Positions 47,601-59,600 of a DNA stretch of 64,000 nt are shown here, piece after piece. Positions within the stretch are counted from its first letter, which is position 1; every line of letters starts with the position of its first letter. The notes beneath the pieces are model-generated. The model was not told the origin of the DNA. It saw only the letters and a list, made by a program, of their open reading frames with translations, and ran no database searches. Origin of the DNA: Limnomonas spitsbergensis (Eukaryota > Chlorophyta > Chlorophyceae > Chlamydomonadales); the NCBI GenBank assembly GCA_037349105.1, contig JAYJMM010000041.1, positions 496,001-560,000 on the forward strand. The letters are read 5' to 3'. The translations under genes and the position numbers were made by a program.

Positions 47601-50600
47601 CGCGCTCTCCCCTCGGGGAAAGGACGTGAGGGCGCAACGGCCCAAGCTGCCGGGGTGTCCTGGTAACATGCAGGTCCGGCAGCCCACCTGGATCCAACAG
47701 GCCGGCCGGGGCAGTGGACGGCAGGCCCATGCTGGCCTCCCACTGCATGCAGGTTGCAGCACGCATGGCAGTGAGGATGGCTGGGCCTCTCCACGTGCAA
47801 GGACATGCCTGCAACTGCAACTGCAGCAGCAAAAGCAGCAGCAGAGCTGTGAGCGCCGATGTCTCAGCGAGGCAGCGCTGCCTCTGTGCCTTCCGGCTCC
47901 CCGCACTGAACAGACCGGCATGGTCCAGTCCAGGCTGAGTACGTCCCAGATAGCCCCGGGCAATGCCGACTGCGACCTGCCGGCACTGGATGGGATTCCC
48001 TCTGTGGCCCCTCCTACGAGGTGCCCTGCAAGATGGACCGACAGCGGGGCGATCTCACCGGCGGGGATCGAAAGCAGGCAATCTCTGTTCCTGAGGTGTA
48101 GCACTATCGGGAGAGGCCAGCGGACGGGCCCGGGCATCATGGAGCAACGGCTAGGTGGCTTTGTTGAGGAAGACGATGAGGATAAGTTGTGTGCGCGCTC
48201 CTCAAAGGTCCATGTTGGAAGCGTGACGTGCTCAGGGCCCTTGAGTGCTGCTGCTGCTGCTACTGCTGCTGCTGCTGCTGCCACTGCTGCTTCAGGCCTC
48301 TCGCTTGTCTCAGGCCAACAGCATGGGATCAGAGAGTCAGCAGCATGGCTTCTTCGGGACTGCCAACGCAAGCAAGGCAGTGGACTTGACAGTTCTGTCC
48401 ACGCACGCCCATCTGCCAAAGCGCCCTTGGGCCTCGGGGATCTCGCGGCATCGGCCGAGCTACTGCGCTGGAACCCAGCTGACTGTGTTCCGGTGGAGAA
48501 GCAAGCGGAGGCATCGTCCCGACAACCAGAGAGATCAGCGCCCGCGGGTCCGGTACACCGACAGGACCAATCCTTGCACGGCAAAGGCCTAGTACCTGCG
48601 GTGCCCTCCACCACTGCTGATGAGGCAGCTGCTTGTGAGCGTCCCGGGCCCACAGCTGAGGCGAAGGAGGCAGCTGGTGAGGCTGAGCATGCCACCCAAA
48701 CACGACCCGGCATCGGTCCTGCCGACAAAGATCAAGCAGCTGCACCTCCCGCTGCCGCACCGGACCGCCCGATATCGGATCAGGATCTGGATCTGGATCT
48801 GATCAAAGTGCAGCTGAAGGTGCGCAATACGCGGGAGTGGGGATTACCTGATGTTCAAGTAGATCCAAGGCCACAGATCTGGCTCCATTCTCGCAGTCTC
48901 CACACATGCCCCCCTGCAATGATGTGTTGCCCTATGCATGCCGATTGAAGCGCATTCCTCACGTATTCTTCTCGGTTATTCCTGTCCGCACTTATTATCC
49001 CTTTCCAACAAGGCCCCTGGGACGAAAAGTAGACACTGTCCTGACCACCAGACAGCTGGGTGCCCACATGGCCGAGCCTTTCGAGCATGTCCCAGAGGTG
49101 CACCGTCATGAATTGCAGAAACACCAACCACAACAAAAACAACAAAAACACCACCAACAACAACAACAACAACAACTACAGTAGCCGCACATTTTGAAGC
49201 CAGGTCTCCCCCTTCCTTTTAAACCCTGAGGTCTCCCCCTTCCTTTCAAACCCTGAGGTCTCCCCCTTCCTTTCAAACCCTGAGGTCTCCCACTTCCTTC
49301 AAACCCTGAGGTCTCCCCCTTCCTTTCAAACCCTGAGGTCTCCCCCTTCCTTTCAAACCCTGAGGTCTCCCCCTTCCTTTCAAACCCTGAGGTCTCCCCC
49401 TTCCTTTCAAACCCTGAGGTCTCCCCCTTCCTTTCAAACCCTGAGGTCTCCCCCTTCCTTTCAAACCCTGAGGTCTCCCCCTTCCTTTCAAACCCTGAGG
49501 TCTCCCCCTTCCTTTCAAACCCTGAGGTCTCCCCCTTCCTTTCAAACCCTGAGGTCCCCCCCTTCCTTTCAAACCCTGAGGTCTCCCCCTTCCTTTCAAA
49601 CCCTGAGGTCTCCCCCTTCCATTCAAACCCTGAGGTCTTCCCCTTCCTTTCAAACCCTGAGGTCTCCCCCTTCCTTTCAAACCCTGAGGTCTCCCCCTTC
49701 CTTTCAAACCCTGAGGTCTCCCCCTTCCTTTCAAACCCTGAGGTCTCCCCCTTCCTTTCAAACCCTGAGGTCTCCCCCTTCCTTTCAAACCCTGAGGTCC
49801 CCCCCTTCCTTTCAAACCCTGAGGTCTCCCCCTTCCTTTCAAACCCTGAGGTCTCCCCCTTCCATTCAAACCCTGAGGTCTTCCCCTTCCTTTCAAACCC
49901 TGAGGTCTCCCCCTTCCTTTCAAACCCTGAGGTCTCCCCCTTCCTTTCAAACCCTGAGGTCTCCCCCTTCCTTTCAAACCCTGAGGTCTCCCCCTTCCTT
50001 TCAAACCCTGAGGTCTCCCCCTTCCTTTTAAACCCTGAGGTCTCCCCCTTCCTTTCAAACCCTGAGGTCTCCCCCTTCCTTCAAACCCTGAGGTCTCCCC
50101 CTTCCTTTCAAACCCTGAGGTCTCCCACTTCCTTCAAACCCTGAGGTCTCCCCCTTCCTTCAAACCCTGAGGTCTCCCCCTTCCTTTTAAACCCTGAGGT
50201 CTCCCCCTTCCTTCAAACCCTGAGGTCTCCCCCTTCCTTCAAACCCTGAGGTCTCCCCCTTCCATTCAAACCCTGAGGTCTCCCCCTTCCTTTCAAACCC
50301 TGAGGTCTCCCCCTTCCATTCAAACCCTGAGGTCTCCCCCTTCCTTTCAAACCCTGAGGTCTCCCCCTTCCTTTCAAACCCTGAGGTCTCCCCCTTCCTT
50401 TCAAACCCTGAGGTCTCCCCCTTCCTTTTAAACCCTGAGGTCTCCCCCTTCCTTTCAAACCCTGAGGTCTTCCCCTTCCTTTCAAACCCTGAGGTCTCCC
50501 CCTTCCTTTCAAACCCTGAGGTCTCCCCCTTCCTTTCAAACCCTGAGGTCTCCCCCTTCCTTTCAAACCCTGAGGTCTCCCCCTTCCTTCAAACCCTGAG

Positions 50601-53600
50601 GTCTCCCCCTTCCTTTCAAACCCTGAGGTCTTCCCCTTCCTTTCAAACCCTGAGGTCTCCCCCTTCCTTTCAAACCCTGAGGTCTCCCCCTTCCTTTCAA
50701 ACCCTGAGGTCTCCCCCTTCCTTTCAAACCCTGAGGTCTTGCCCTTCCTTTAAACCCTGAGGTCTCCCCCTTCCTTTCAAACCCTGAGGTCTTCCCCTTC
50801 CTTTTAAACCCTGAGGTCTCCCCCTTCCTTTCAAACCCTGAGGTCTCCCCCTTCCTTTCAAACCCTGAGGTCTCCCCCTTCCTTTCAAACCCTGAGGTCT
50901 CCCCCTTCCATTCAAACCCTGAGGTCTCCCCCTTCCTTTCAAACCCTGAGGTCTCCCCCTTCCTTTCAAACCCTGAGGTCTCTCCCTTCCTTTCAAACCC
51001 TGAGGTCTTGCCCTTCCTTTAAACCCTGAGGTCTCCCCCTTCCATTCAAACCCTGAGGTCTCCCCCTTCCTTTCAAACCCTGAGGTCTCCCCCTTTCTTT
51101 TAAACCCTGAGGTCTCCCACTTCCTTCAAACCCTGAGGTCTCCCCCTTCCTTTCAAACCCTGAGGTCTCCCCCTTCCTTTCAAACCCTGAGGTCTCCCCC
51201 TTCCTTTCAAACCCTGAGGTCTCCCCCTTCCTTTCAAACCCTGAGGTCTCCCACTTCCTTCAAACCCTGAGGTCTCCCCCTTCCTTTCAAACCCTGAGGT
51301 CTCCCACTTCCTTCAAACCCTGAGGTCTCCCCCTTCCTTTCAAACCCTGAGGTCTCCCCCTTTCTTTCAAACCCTGAGGTCTCCCCCTTCCTTTCAAACC
51401 CTGAGGTCTCCCACTTCCTTCAAACCCTGAGGTCTCCCCCTTCCTTTCAAACCCTGAGGTCTCCCCCTTCCTTTCAAACCCTGAGGTCTCCCCCTTTCTT
51501 TTAAACCCTGAGGTCTCCCACTTCCTTCAAACCCTGAGGTCTCCCCCTTCCTTTCAAACCCTGAGGTCTCCCCCTTCCTTTCAAACCCTGAGGTCTCCCC
51601 CTTCCTTTCAAACCCTGAGGTCTCCCCCTTCCTTTCAAACCCTGAGGTCTCCCACTTCCTTCAAACCCTGAGGTCTCCCCCTTCCTTTCAAACCCTGAGG
51701 TCTCCCACTTCCTTCAAACCCTGAGGTCTCCCCCTTCCTTTCAAACCCTGAGGTCTCCCCCTTTCTTTCAAACCCTGAGGTCTCCCCCTTCCTTTCAAAC
51801 CCTGAGGTCTCCCACTTCCTTCAAACCCTGAGGTCTCCCCCTTCCTTTCAAACCCTGAGGTCTCCCCCTTCCATTCAAACCCTGAGGTCTCCCCCTTTCT
51901 TTCAAACCCTGAGGTCTTCCCCTTCCTTTCAAACCCTGAGGTCTCCCCCTTCCTTTCAAACCCTGAGGTCTCCCCCTTCCTTTTAAACCCTGAGGTCTCC
52001 CCCTTCCTTTCAAACCCTGAGGTCTCCCCCTTCCTTTCAAACCCTGAGGTCTCCCCCTTTCTTTCAAACCCTGAGGTCTCCCCCTTTCTTTCAAACCCTG
52101 AGGTCTCCCACTTCCTTCAAACCCTGAGGTCTCCCCCTTCCTTTGAAACCCTGAGGTCTCCCCCTTCCTTTCAAACCCTGAGGTCTCCCACTTCCTTCAA
52201 ACCCTGAGGTCTCCCCCTTCCTTTCAAACCCTGAGGTCTCCCCCTTCCATTCAAACCCTGAGGTCTCCCCCTTCCTTTCAAACCCTGAGGTCTCCCCCTT
52301 CCATTCAAACCCTGAGGTCTCCCCCTTCCATTCAAACCCTGAGGTCTCCCCCTTCCTTTCAAACCCTGAGGTCTCCCCCTTCCTTCAAACCCTGAGGTCT
52401 CCCCCTTCCTTTCAAACCCTGAGGTCTCCCCCTTCCTTTCAAACCCTGAGGTCTCCCCCTTCCTTTCAAACCCTGAGGTCTCCCCCTTCCTTTCAAACCC
52501 TGAGGTCTCCCCCTTCCTTTCAAACCCTGAGGTCTCCCCCTTCCTTTCAAACCCTGAGGTCTCCCCCTTCCATTCAAACCCTGAGGTCTCCCCCTTCCTT
52601 TCAAACCCTGAGGTCTCCCCCTTTCTTTTAAACCCTGAGGTCTCCCACTTCCTTCAAACCCTGAGGTCTCCCCCTTCCATTCAAACCCTGAGGTCTCCCC
52701 CTTCCTTTCAAACCCTGAGGTCTCCCCCTTCCATTCAAACCCTGAGGTCTCCCCCTTCCTTTCAAACCCTGAGGTCTCCCCCTTCCTTTCAAACCCTGAG
52801 GTCTCCCCCTTTCTTTCAAACCCTGAGGTCTCCCCCTTCCTTTCAAACCCTGAGGTCTCCCCCTTCCTTTCAAACCCTGAGGTCTCCCCCTTCCTTTCAA
52901 ACCCTGAGGTCTCCCCCTTCCTTTCAAACCCTGAGGTCTTGCCCTTCCTTTAAACCCTGAGGTCTCCCCCTTCCTTTCAAACCCTGAGGTCTCCCCCTTC
53001 CTTTCAAACCCTGAGGTCTCCCCTTCCTTTCAAACCCTGAGGTCTCCCCCTTCCTTTCAAACCCTGAGGTCTCCCCCTTCCTTTCAAACCCTGAGGTCTC
53101 CCCCTTCCTTTCAAACCCTGAGGTCTCCCCCTTCCTTTCAAACCCTGAGGTCTTCCCCTTCCTTTCAAACCCTGAGGTCTCCCCCTTCCTTTCAAACCCT
53201 GAGGTCCCCCCTTCCTTTCAAACCCTGAGGTCTCCCCCTTCCTTTCAAACCCTGAGGTCTCCCCCTTCCATTCAAACCCTGAGGTCTTCCCCTTCCTTTT
53301 AAACCCTGAGGTCTCCCCCTTCCTTCAAACCCTGAGGTCTCCCCCTTCCTTTCAAACCCTGAGGTCTCCCCCTTCCTTTCAAACCCTGAGGTCTCCCCCT
53401 TCCTTTCAAACCCTGAGGTCTTCCCCTTCCTTTCAAACCCTGAGGTCTCCCCCTTCCTTTCAAACCCTGAGGTCTCCCCCTTCCTTTCAAACCCTGAGGT
53501 CTCCCCCTTCCTTTCAAACCCTGAGGTCTCCCCCTTCCATTCAAACCCTGAGGTCTCCCCCTTCCTTTCAAACCCTGAGGTCTCCCCCTTCCATTCAAAC

Positions 53601-56600
53601 CCTGAGGTCTTCCCCTTCCATTCAAACCCTGAGGTCTCCCCCTTCCTTTCAAACCCTGAGGTCTCCCCCTTCCTTTCAAACCCTGAGGTCTCCCCCTTCC
53701 TTTCAAACCCTGAGGTCTCCCCCTTCCTTTCAAACCCTGAGGTCTCCCCCTTCCTTTCAAACCCTGAGGTCTCCCCCTTTCTTTTCAAACCCTGAGGTCT
53801 CCCCCTTCCTTTCAAACCCTGAGGTCTCCCCCTTCCTTTCAAACCCTGAGGTCTCCCCCTTTCTTTCAAACCCTGAGGTCTCCCACTTCCATTCAAACCC
53901 TGAGGTCTCCCCCTTTCTTTCAAACCCTGAGGTCTTCCCCTTCCATTCAAACCCTGAGGTCTCCCCCTTCCATTCAAACCCTGAGGTCTCCCCCTTCCTT
54001 TGAAACCCTGAGGTCTCCCCCTTCCTTTCAAACCCTGAGGTCTCCCCCTTCCTTTCAAACCCTGAGGTCTCCCCCTTCCTTTCAAACCCTGAGGTCTCCC
54101 CCTTCCTTTCAAACCCTGAGGTCTCCCCCTTTCTTTTAAACCCTGAGGTCTCCCACTTCCTTCAAACCCTGAGGTCTCCCCCTTCCTTTCAAACCCTGAG
54201 GTCTCCCCCTTCCATTCAAACCCTGAGGTCTCCCCCTTCCATTCAAACCCTGAGGTCTCCCCCTTCCTTTCAAACCCTGAGGTCTCCCCCTTCCTTTCAA
54301 ACCCTGAGGTCTCCCCCTTCCTTTCAAACCCTGAGGTCTTGCCCCTTCCTTTAAACCCTGAGGTCTCCCCCTTCCTTTCAAACCCTGAGGTCTCCCCCTT
54401 CCTTTCAAACCCTGAGGTCTCCCCCTTCCTTTCAAACCCTGAGGTCTCCCCCTTCCTTTCAAACCCTGAGGTCTCCCCCTTCCTTTCAAACCCTGAGGTC
54501 TTCCCCTTCCTTTTAAACCCTGAGGTCTCCCCCTTCCTTTCAAACCCTGAGGTCTCCCCCTTCCTTTCAAACCCTGAGGTCTTCCCCTTCCTTTCAAACC
54601 CTGAGGTCTCCCCCTTCCATTCAAACCCTGAGGTCTCCCCCTTCCTTTCAAACCCTGAGGTCTCCCCCTTCCTTTCAAACCCTGAGGTCTCCCCCTTCCA
54701 TTCAAACCCTGAGGTCTCCCCCTTCCTTTCAAACCCTGAGGTCTCCCCCTTCCTTTCAAACCCTGAGGTCTCCCCCTTCCTTTCAAACCCTGAGGTCTCC
54801 CCCTTCCATTCAAACCCTGAGGTCTCCCCTTTCTTTTAAACCCTGAGGTCTCCCCCTTCCTTTCAAACCCTGAGGTCTTCCCCTTCCTTTCAAACCCTGA
54901 GGTCTCCCCCTTCCTTTCAAACCCTGAGGTCTCCCCCTTCCTTTCAAACCCTGAGGTCTCCCCCTTCCTTTCAAACCCTGAGGTCTCCCCCTTCCTTTCA
55001 AACCCTGAGGTCTCCCCCTTCCTTTCAAACCCTGAGGTCTCCCCCTTTCTTTCAAACCCTGAGGTCTCCCCCTTCCTTTCAAACCCTGAGGTCTCCCCCT
55101 TCCATTCAAACCCTGAGGTCTCCCCCTTCCTTTCAAACCCTGAGGTCTTGCCCCTTCCTTTCAAACCCTGAGGTCTCCCCCTTCCTTTCAAACCCTGAGG
55201 TCTTGCCCTTCCATTCAAACCCTGAGGTCTCCCCCTTCCTTTAAACCCTGAGGTCTTCCCCTTCCTTTCAAACCCTGAGGTCTCCCCCTTCCATTCAAAC
55301 CCTGAGGTCTCCCCCTTCCTTTCAAACCCTGAGGTCTCCCCCTTCCTTTCAAACCCTGAGGTCTCCCCCTTCCTTTCAAACCCTGAGGTCTCCCCCTTTC
55401 TTTTAAACCCTGAGGTCTCCCACTTCCTTCAAACCCTGAGGTCTCCCCCTTCCATTCAAACCCTGAGGTCTCCCCCTTCCTTTCAAACCCTGAGGTCTCC
55501 CCCTTTCTTTTAAACCCTGAGGTCTCCCACTTCCTTCAAACCCTGAGGTCTCCCCCTTCCTTTCAAACCCTGAGGTCTCCCCCTTCCTTTCAAACCCTGA
55601 GGTCTCCCCCTTCCTTTCAAACCCTGAGGTCTCCCCCTTCCTTTCAAACCCTGAGGTCTCCCCCTTTCTTTTAAACCCTGAGGTCTCCCACTTCCTTCAA
55701 ACCCTGAGGTCTCCCCCTTCCTTTCAAACCCTGAGGTCTCCCCCTTCCTTTCAAACCCTGAGGTCTCCCCCTTCCTTTCAAACCCTGAGGTCTCCCCCTT
55801 CCTTTCAAACCCTGAGGTCTCCCCCTTCCATTCAAACCCTGAGGTCTCCCCCTTCCTTTCAAACCCTGAGGTCTCCCCCTTCCATTCAAACCCTGAGGTC
55901 TCCCCCTTCCTTTTAAACCCTGAGGTCTCCCCCTTCCATTCAAACCCTGAGGTCTCCCCCTTCCTTTTAAACCCTGAGGTCTCCCCCTTCCTTTCAAACC
56001 CTGAGGTCTCCCCCTTCCTTTCAAACCCTGAGGTCTCCCCCTTCCTTTCAAACCCTGAGGTCTCCCCCTTTCTTTTAAACCCTGAGGTCTCCCCCTTTCT
56101 TTTAAACCCTGAGGTCTCCCCCTTCCTTTCAAACCCTGAGGTCTCCCCCTTCCTTTCAAACCCTGAGGTCTTCCCCTTCCTTTTAAACCCTGAGGTCTCC
56201 CCCTTCCTTTCAAACCCTGAGGTCTCCCCCTTCCTTTCAAACCCTGAGGTCTCCCCCTTCCTTTCAAACCCTGAGGTCTCCCCCTTCCTTTCAAACCCTG
56301 AGGTCTTCCCCTTCCTTTCAAACCCTGAGGTCTCCCCCTTCCTTTCAAACCCTGAGGTCTTCCCCTTCCTTTTAAACCCTGAGGTCTCCCCCTTCCATTC
56401 AAACCCTGAGGTCTCCCCCTTCCATTCAAACCCTGAGGTCTCCCCCTTCCTTTCAAACCCTGAGGTCTCCCCCTTCCTTTCAAACCCTGAGGTCTCCCCC
56501 TTCCTTTCAAACCCTGAGGTCTCCCCCTTCCTTTCAAACCCTGAGGTCTCCCCCTTCCTTTCAAACCCTGAGGTCTTCCCCTTCCTTTTAAACCCTGAGG

Positions 56601-59600
56601 TCTCCCCCTTCCATTCAAACCCTGAGGTCTCCCCCTTCCTTTCAAACCCTGAGGTCTCCCCCTTTCTTTTAAACCCTGAGGTCTCCCCCTTCCATTCAAA
56701 CCCTGAGGTCTCCCCCTTCCTTTTAAACCCTGAGGTCTCCCCCTTCCATTCAAACCCTGAGGTCTCCCCCTTCCTTTCAAACCCTGAGGTCTCCCCCTTT
56801 CTTTTAAACCCTGAGGTCTCCCCCTTCCTTTCAAACCCTGAGGTCTCCCCCTTCCTTTCAAACCCTGAGGTCTCCCCCTTTCTTTTAAACCCTGAGGTCT
56901 CCCCCTTCCATTCAAACCCTGAGGTCTCCCCCTTCCTTTTAAACCCTGAGGTCTCCCCCTTCCATTCAAACCCTGAGGTCTCCCCCTTTCTTTTAAACCC
57001 TGAGGTCTCCCACTTCCTTTCAAACCCTGAGGTCTCCCCCTTCCTTTCAAACCCTGAGGTCTTCCCCTTCCTTTTAAACCCTGAGGTCTCCCCCTTCCAT
57101 TCAAACCCTGAGGTCTCCCCCTTCCTTTCAAACCCTGAGGTCTTCCCCTTCCATTCAAACCCTGAGGTCTCCCCCTTCCTTTCAAACCCTGAGGTCTCCC
57201 CCTTCCTTTCAAACCCTGAGGTCTCCCCCTTCCTTTCAAACCCTGAGGTCTCCCCCTTCCTTTCAAACCCTGAGGTCTCCCCCTTCCATTCAAACCCTGA
57301 GGTCTCCCCCTTCCTTTCAAACCCTGAGGTCTCCCCCTTCCTTTCAAACCCTGAGGTCTCCCCCTTCCTTTCAAACCCTGAGGTCTCCCCCTTCCATTCA
57401 AACCCTGAGGTCTCCCCCTTCCTTTCAAACCCTGAGGTCTCCCCCTTCCTTTCAAACCCTGAGGTCTCCCCCTTCCATTCAAACCCTGAGGTCTCCCCCT
57501 TCCTTTCAAACCCTGAGGTCTCCCCCTTCCTTTCAAACCCTGAGGTCTCCCCCTTTCATTCAAACCCTGAGGTCTCCCCCTTCCTTTCAAACCCTGAGGT
57601 CTTCCCCTTCCTTTCAAACCCTGAGGTCTCCCCCTTCCTTTCAAACCCTGAGGTCTCCCCCTTTCTTTTAAACCCTGAGGTCTCCCCCTTCCTTTGAAAC
57701 CCTGAGGTCTCCCCCTTTCTTTCAAACCCTGAGGTCTCCCCCTTCCTTTCAAACCCTGAGGTCTCCCCCTTCCTTTCAAACCCTGAGGTCTCCCCCTTCC
57801 TTTGAAACCCTGAGGTCTCCCCCTTCCTTTCAAACCCTGAGGTCTTCCCCTTCCTTTTAAACCCTGAGGTCTCCCCCTTCCATTCAAACCCTGAGGTCTC
57901 CCCCTTCCTTTCAAACCCTGAGGTCTTCCCCTTCCATTCAAACCCTGAGGTCTCCCCCTTCCTTTTAAACCCTGAGGTCTCCCCCTTCCATTCAAACCCT
58001 GAGGTCTCCCCCTTCCTTTTAAACCCTGAGGTCTCCCCCTTCCTTTCAAACCCTGAGGTCTCCCCCTTCCTTTCAAACCCTGAGGTCTCCCCCTTCCTTT
58101 CAAACCCTGAGGTCTCCCCCTTTCTTTTAAACCCTGAGGTCTCCCCCTTTCTTTTAAACCCTGAGGTCTCCCCCTTCCTTTCAAACCCTGAGGTCTCCCC
58201 CTTCCTTTCAAACCCTGAGGTCTTCCCCTTCCTTTTAAACCCTGAGGTCTCCCCCTTCCTTTCAAACCCTGAGGTCTCCCCCTTCCTTTCAAACCCTGAG
58301 GTCTCCCCCTTCCTTTCAAACCCTGAGGTCTCCCCCTTCCTTTCAAACCCTGAGGTCTTCCCCTTCCTTTCAAACCCTGAGGTCTCCCCCTTCCTTTCAA
58401 ACCCTGAGGTCTTCCCCTTCCTTTTAAACCCTGAGGTCTCCCCCTTCCATTCAAACCCTGAGGTCTCCCCCTTCCATTCAAACCCTGAGGTCTCCCCCTT
58501 CCTTTCAAACCCTGAGGTCTCCCCCTTCCTTTCAAACCCTGAGGTCTCCCCCTTCCTTTCAAACCCTGAGGTCTCCCCCTTCCTTTCAAACCCTGAGGTC
58601 TCCCCCTTCCTTTCAAACCCTGAGGTCTTCCCCTTCCTTTTAAACCCTGAGGTCTCCCCCTTCCATTCAAACCCTGAGGTCTCCCCCTTCCTTTCAAACC
58701 CTGAGGTCTCCCCCTTTCTTTTAAACCCTGAGGTCTCCCCCTTCCATTCAAACCCTGAGGTCTCCCCCTTCCTTTTAAACCCTGAGGTCTCCCCCTTCCA
58801 TTCAAACCCTGAGGTCTCCCCCTTCCTTTTAAACCCTGAGGTCTCCCCCTTCCTTTCAAACCCTGAGGTCTCCCCCTTCCTTTCAAACCCTGAGGTCTCC
58901 CCCTTTCTTTTAAACCCTGAGGTCTCCCCCTTCCATTCAAACCCTGAGGTCTCCCCCTTCCTTTTAAACCCTGAGGTCTCCCCCTTCCATTCAAACCCTG
59001 AGGTCTCCCCCTTTCTTTTAAACCCTGAGGTCTCCCACTTCCTTTCAAACCCTGAGGTCTCCCCCTTCCTTTCAAACCCTGAGGTCTTCCCCTTCCTTTT
59101 AAACCCTGAGGTCTCCCCCTTCCATTCAAACCCTGAGGTCTCCCCCTTCCTTTCAAACCCTGAGGTCTTCCCCTTCCATTCAAACCCTGAGGTCTCCCCC
59201 TTCCTTTCAAACCCTGAGGTCTCCCCCTTCCTTTCAAACCCTGAGGTCTCCCCCTTCCTTTCAAACCCTGAGGTCTCCCCCTTCCTTTCAAACCCTGAGG
59301 TCTCCCCCTTCCATTCAAACCCTGAGGTCTCCCCCTTCCTTTCAAACCCTGAGGTCTCCCCCTTCCTTTCAAACCCTGAGGTCTCCCCCTTCCTTTCAAA
59401 CCCTGAGGTCTCCCCCTTCCATTCAAACCCTGAGGTCTCCCCCTTCCTTTCAAACCCTGAGGTCTCCCCCTTCCTTTCAAACCCTGAGGTCTCCCCCTTC
59501 CATTCAAACCCTGAGGTCTCCCCCTTCCTTTCAAACCCTGAGGTCTCCCACTTCCTTTCAAACCCTGAGGTCTCCCCCTTCCTTTCAAACCCTGAGGTCT

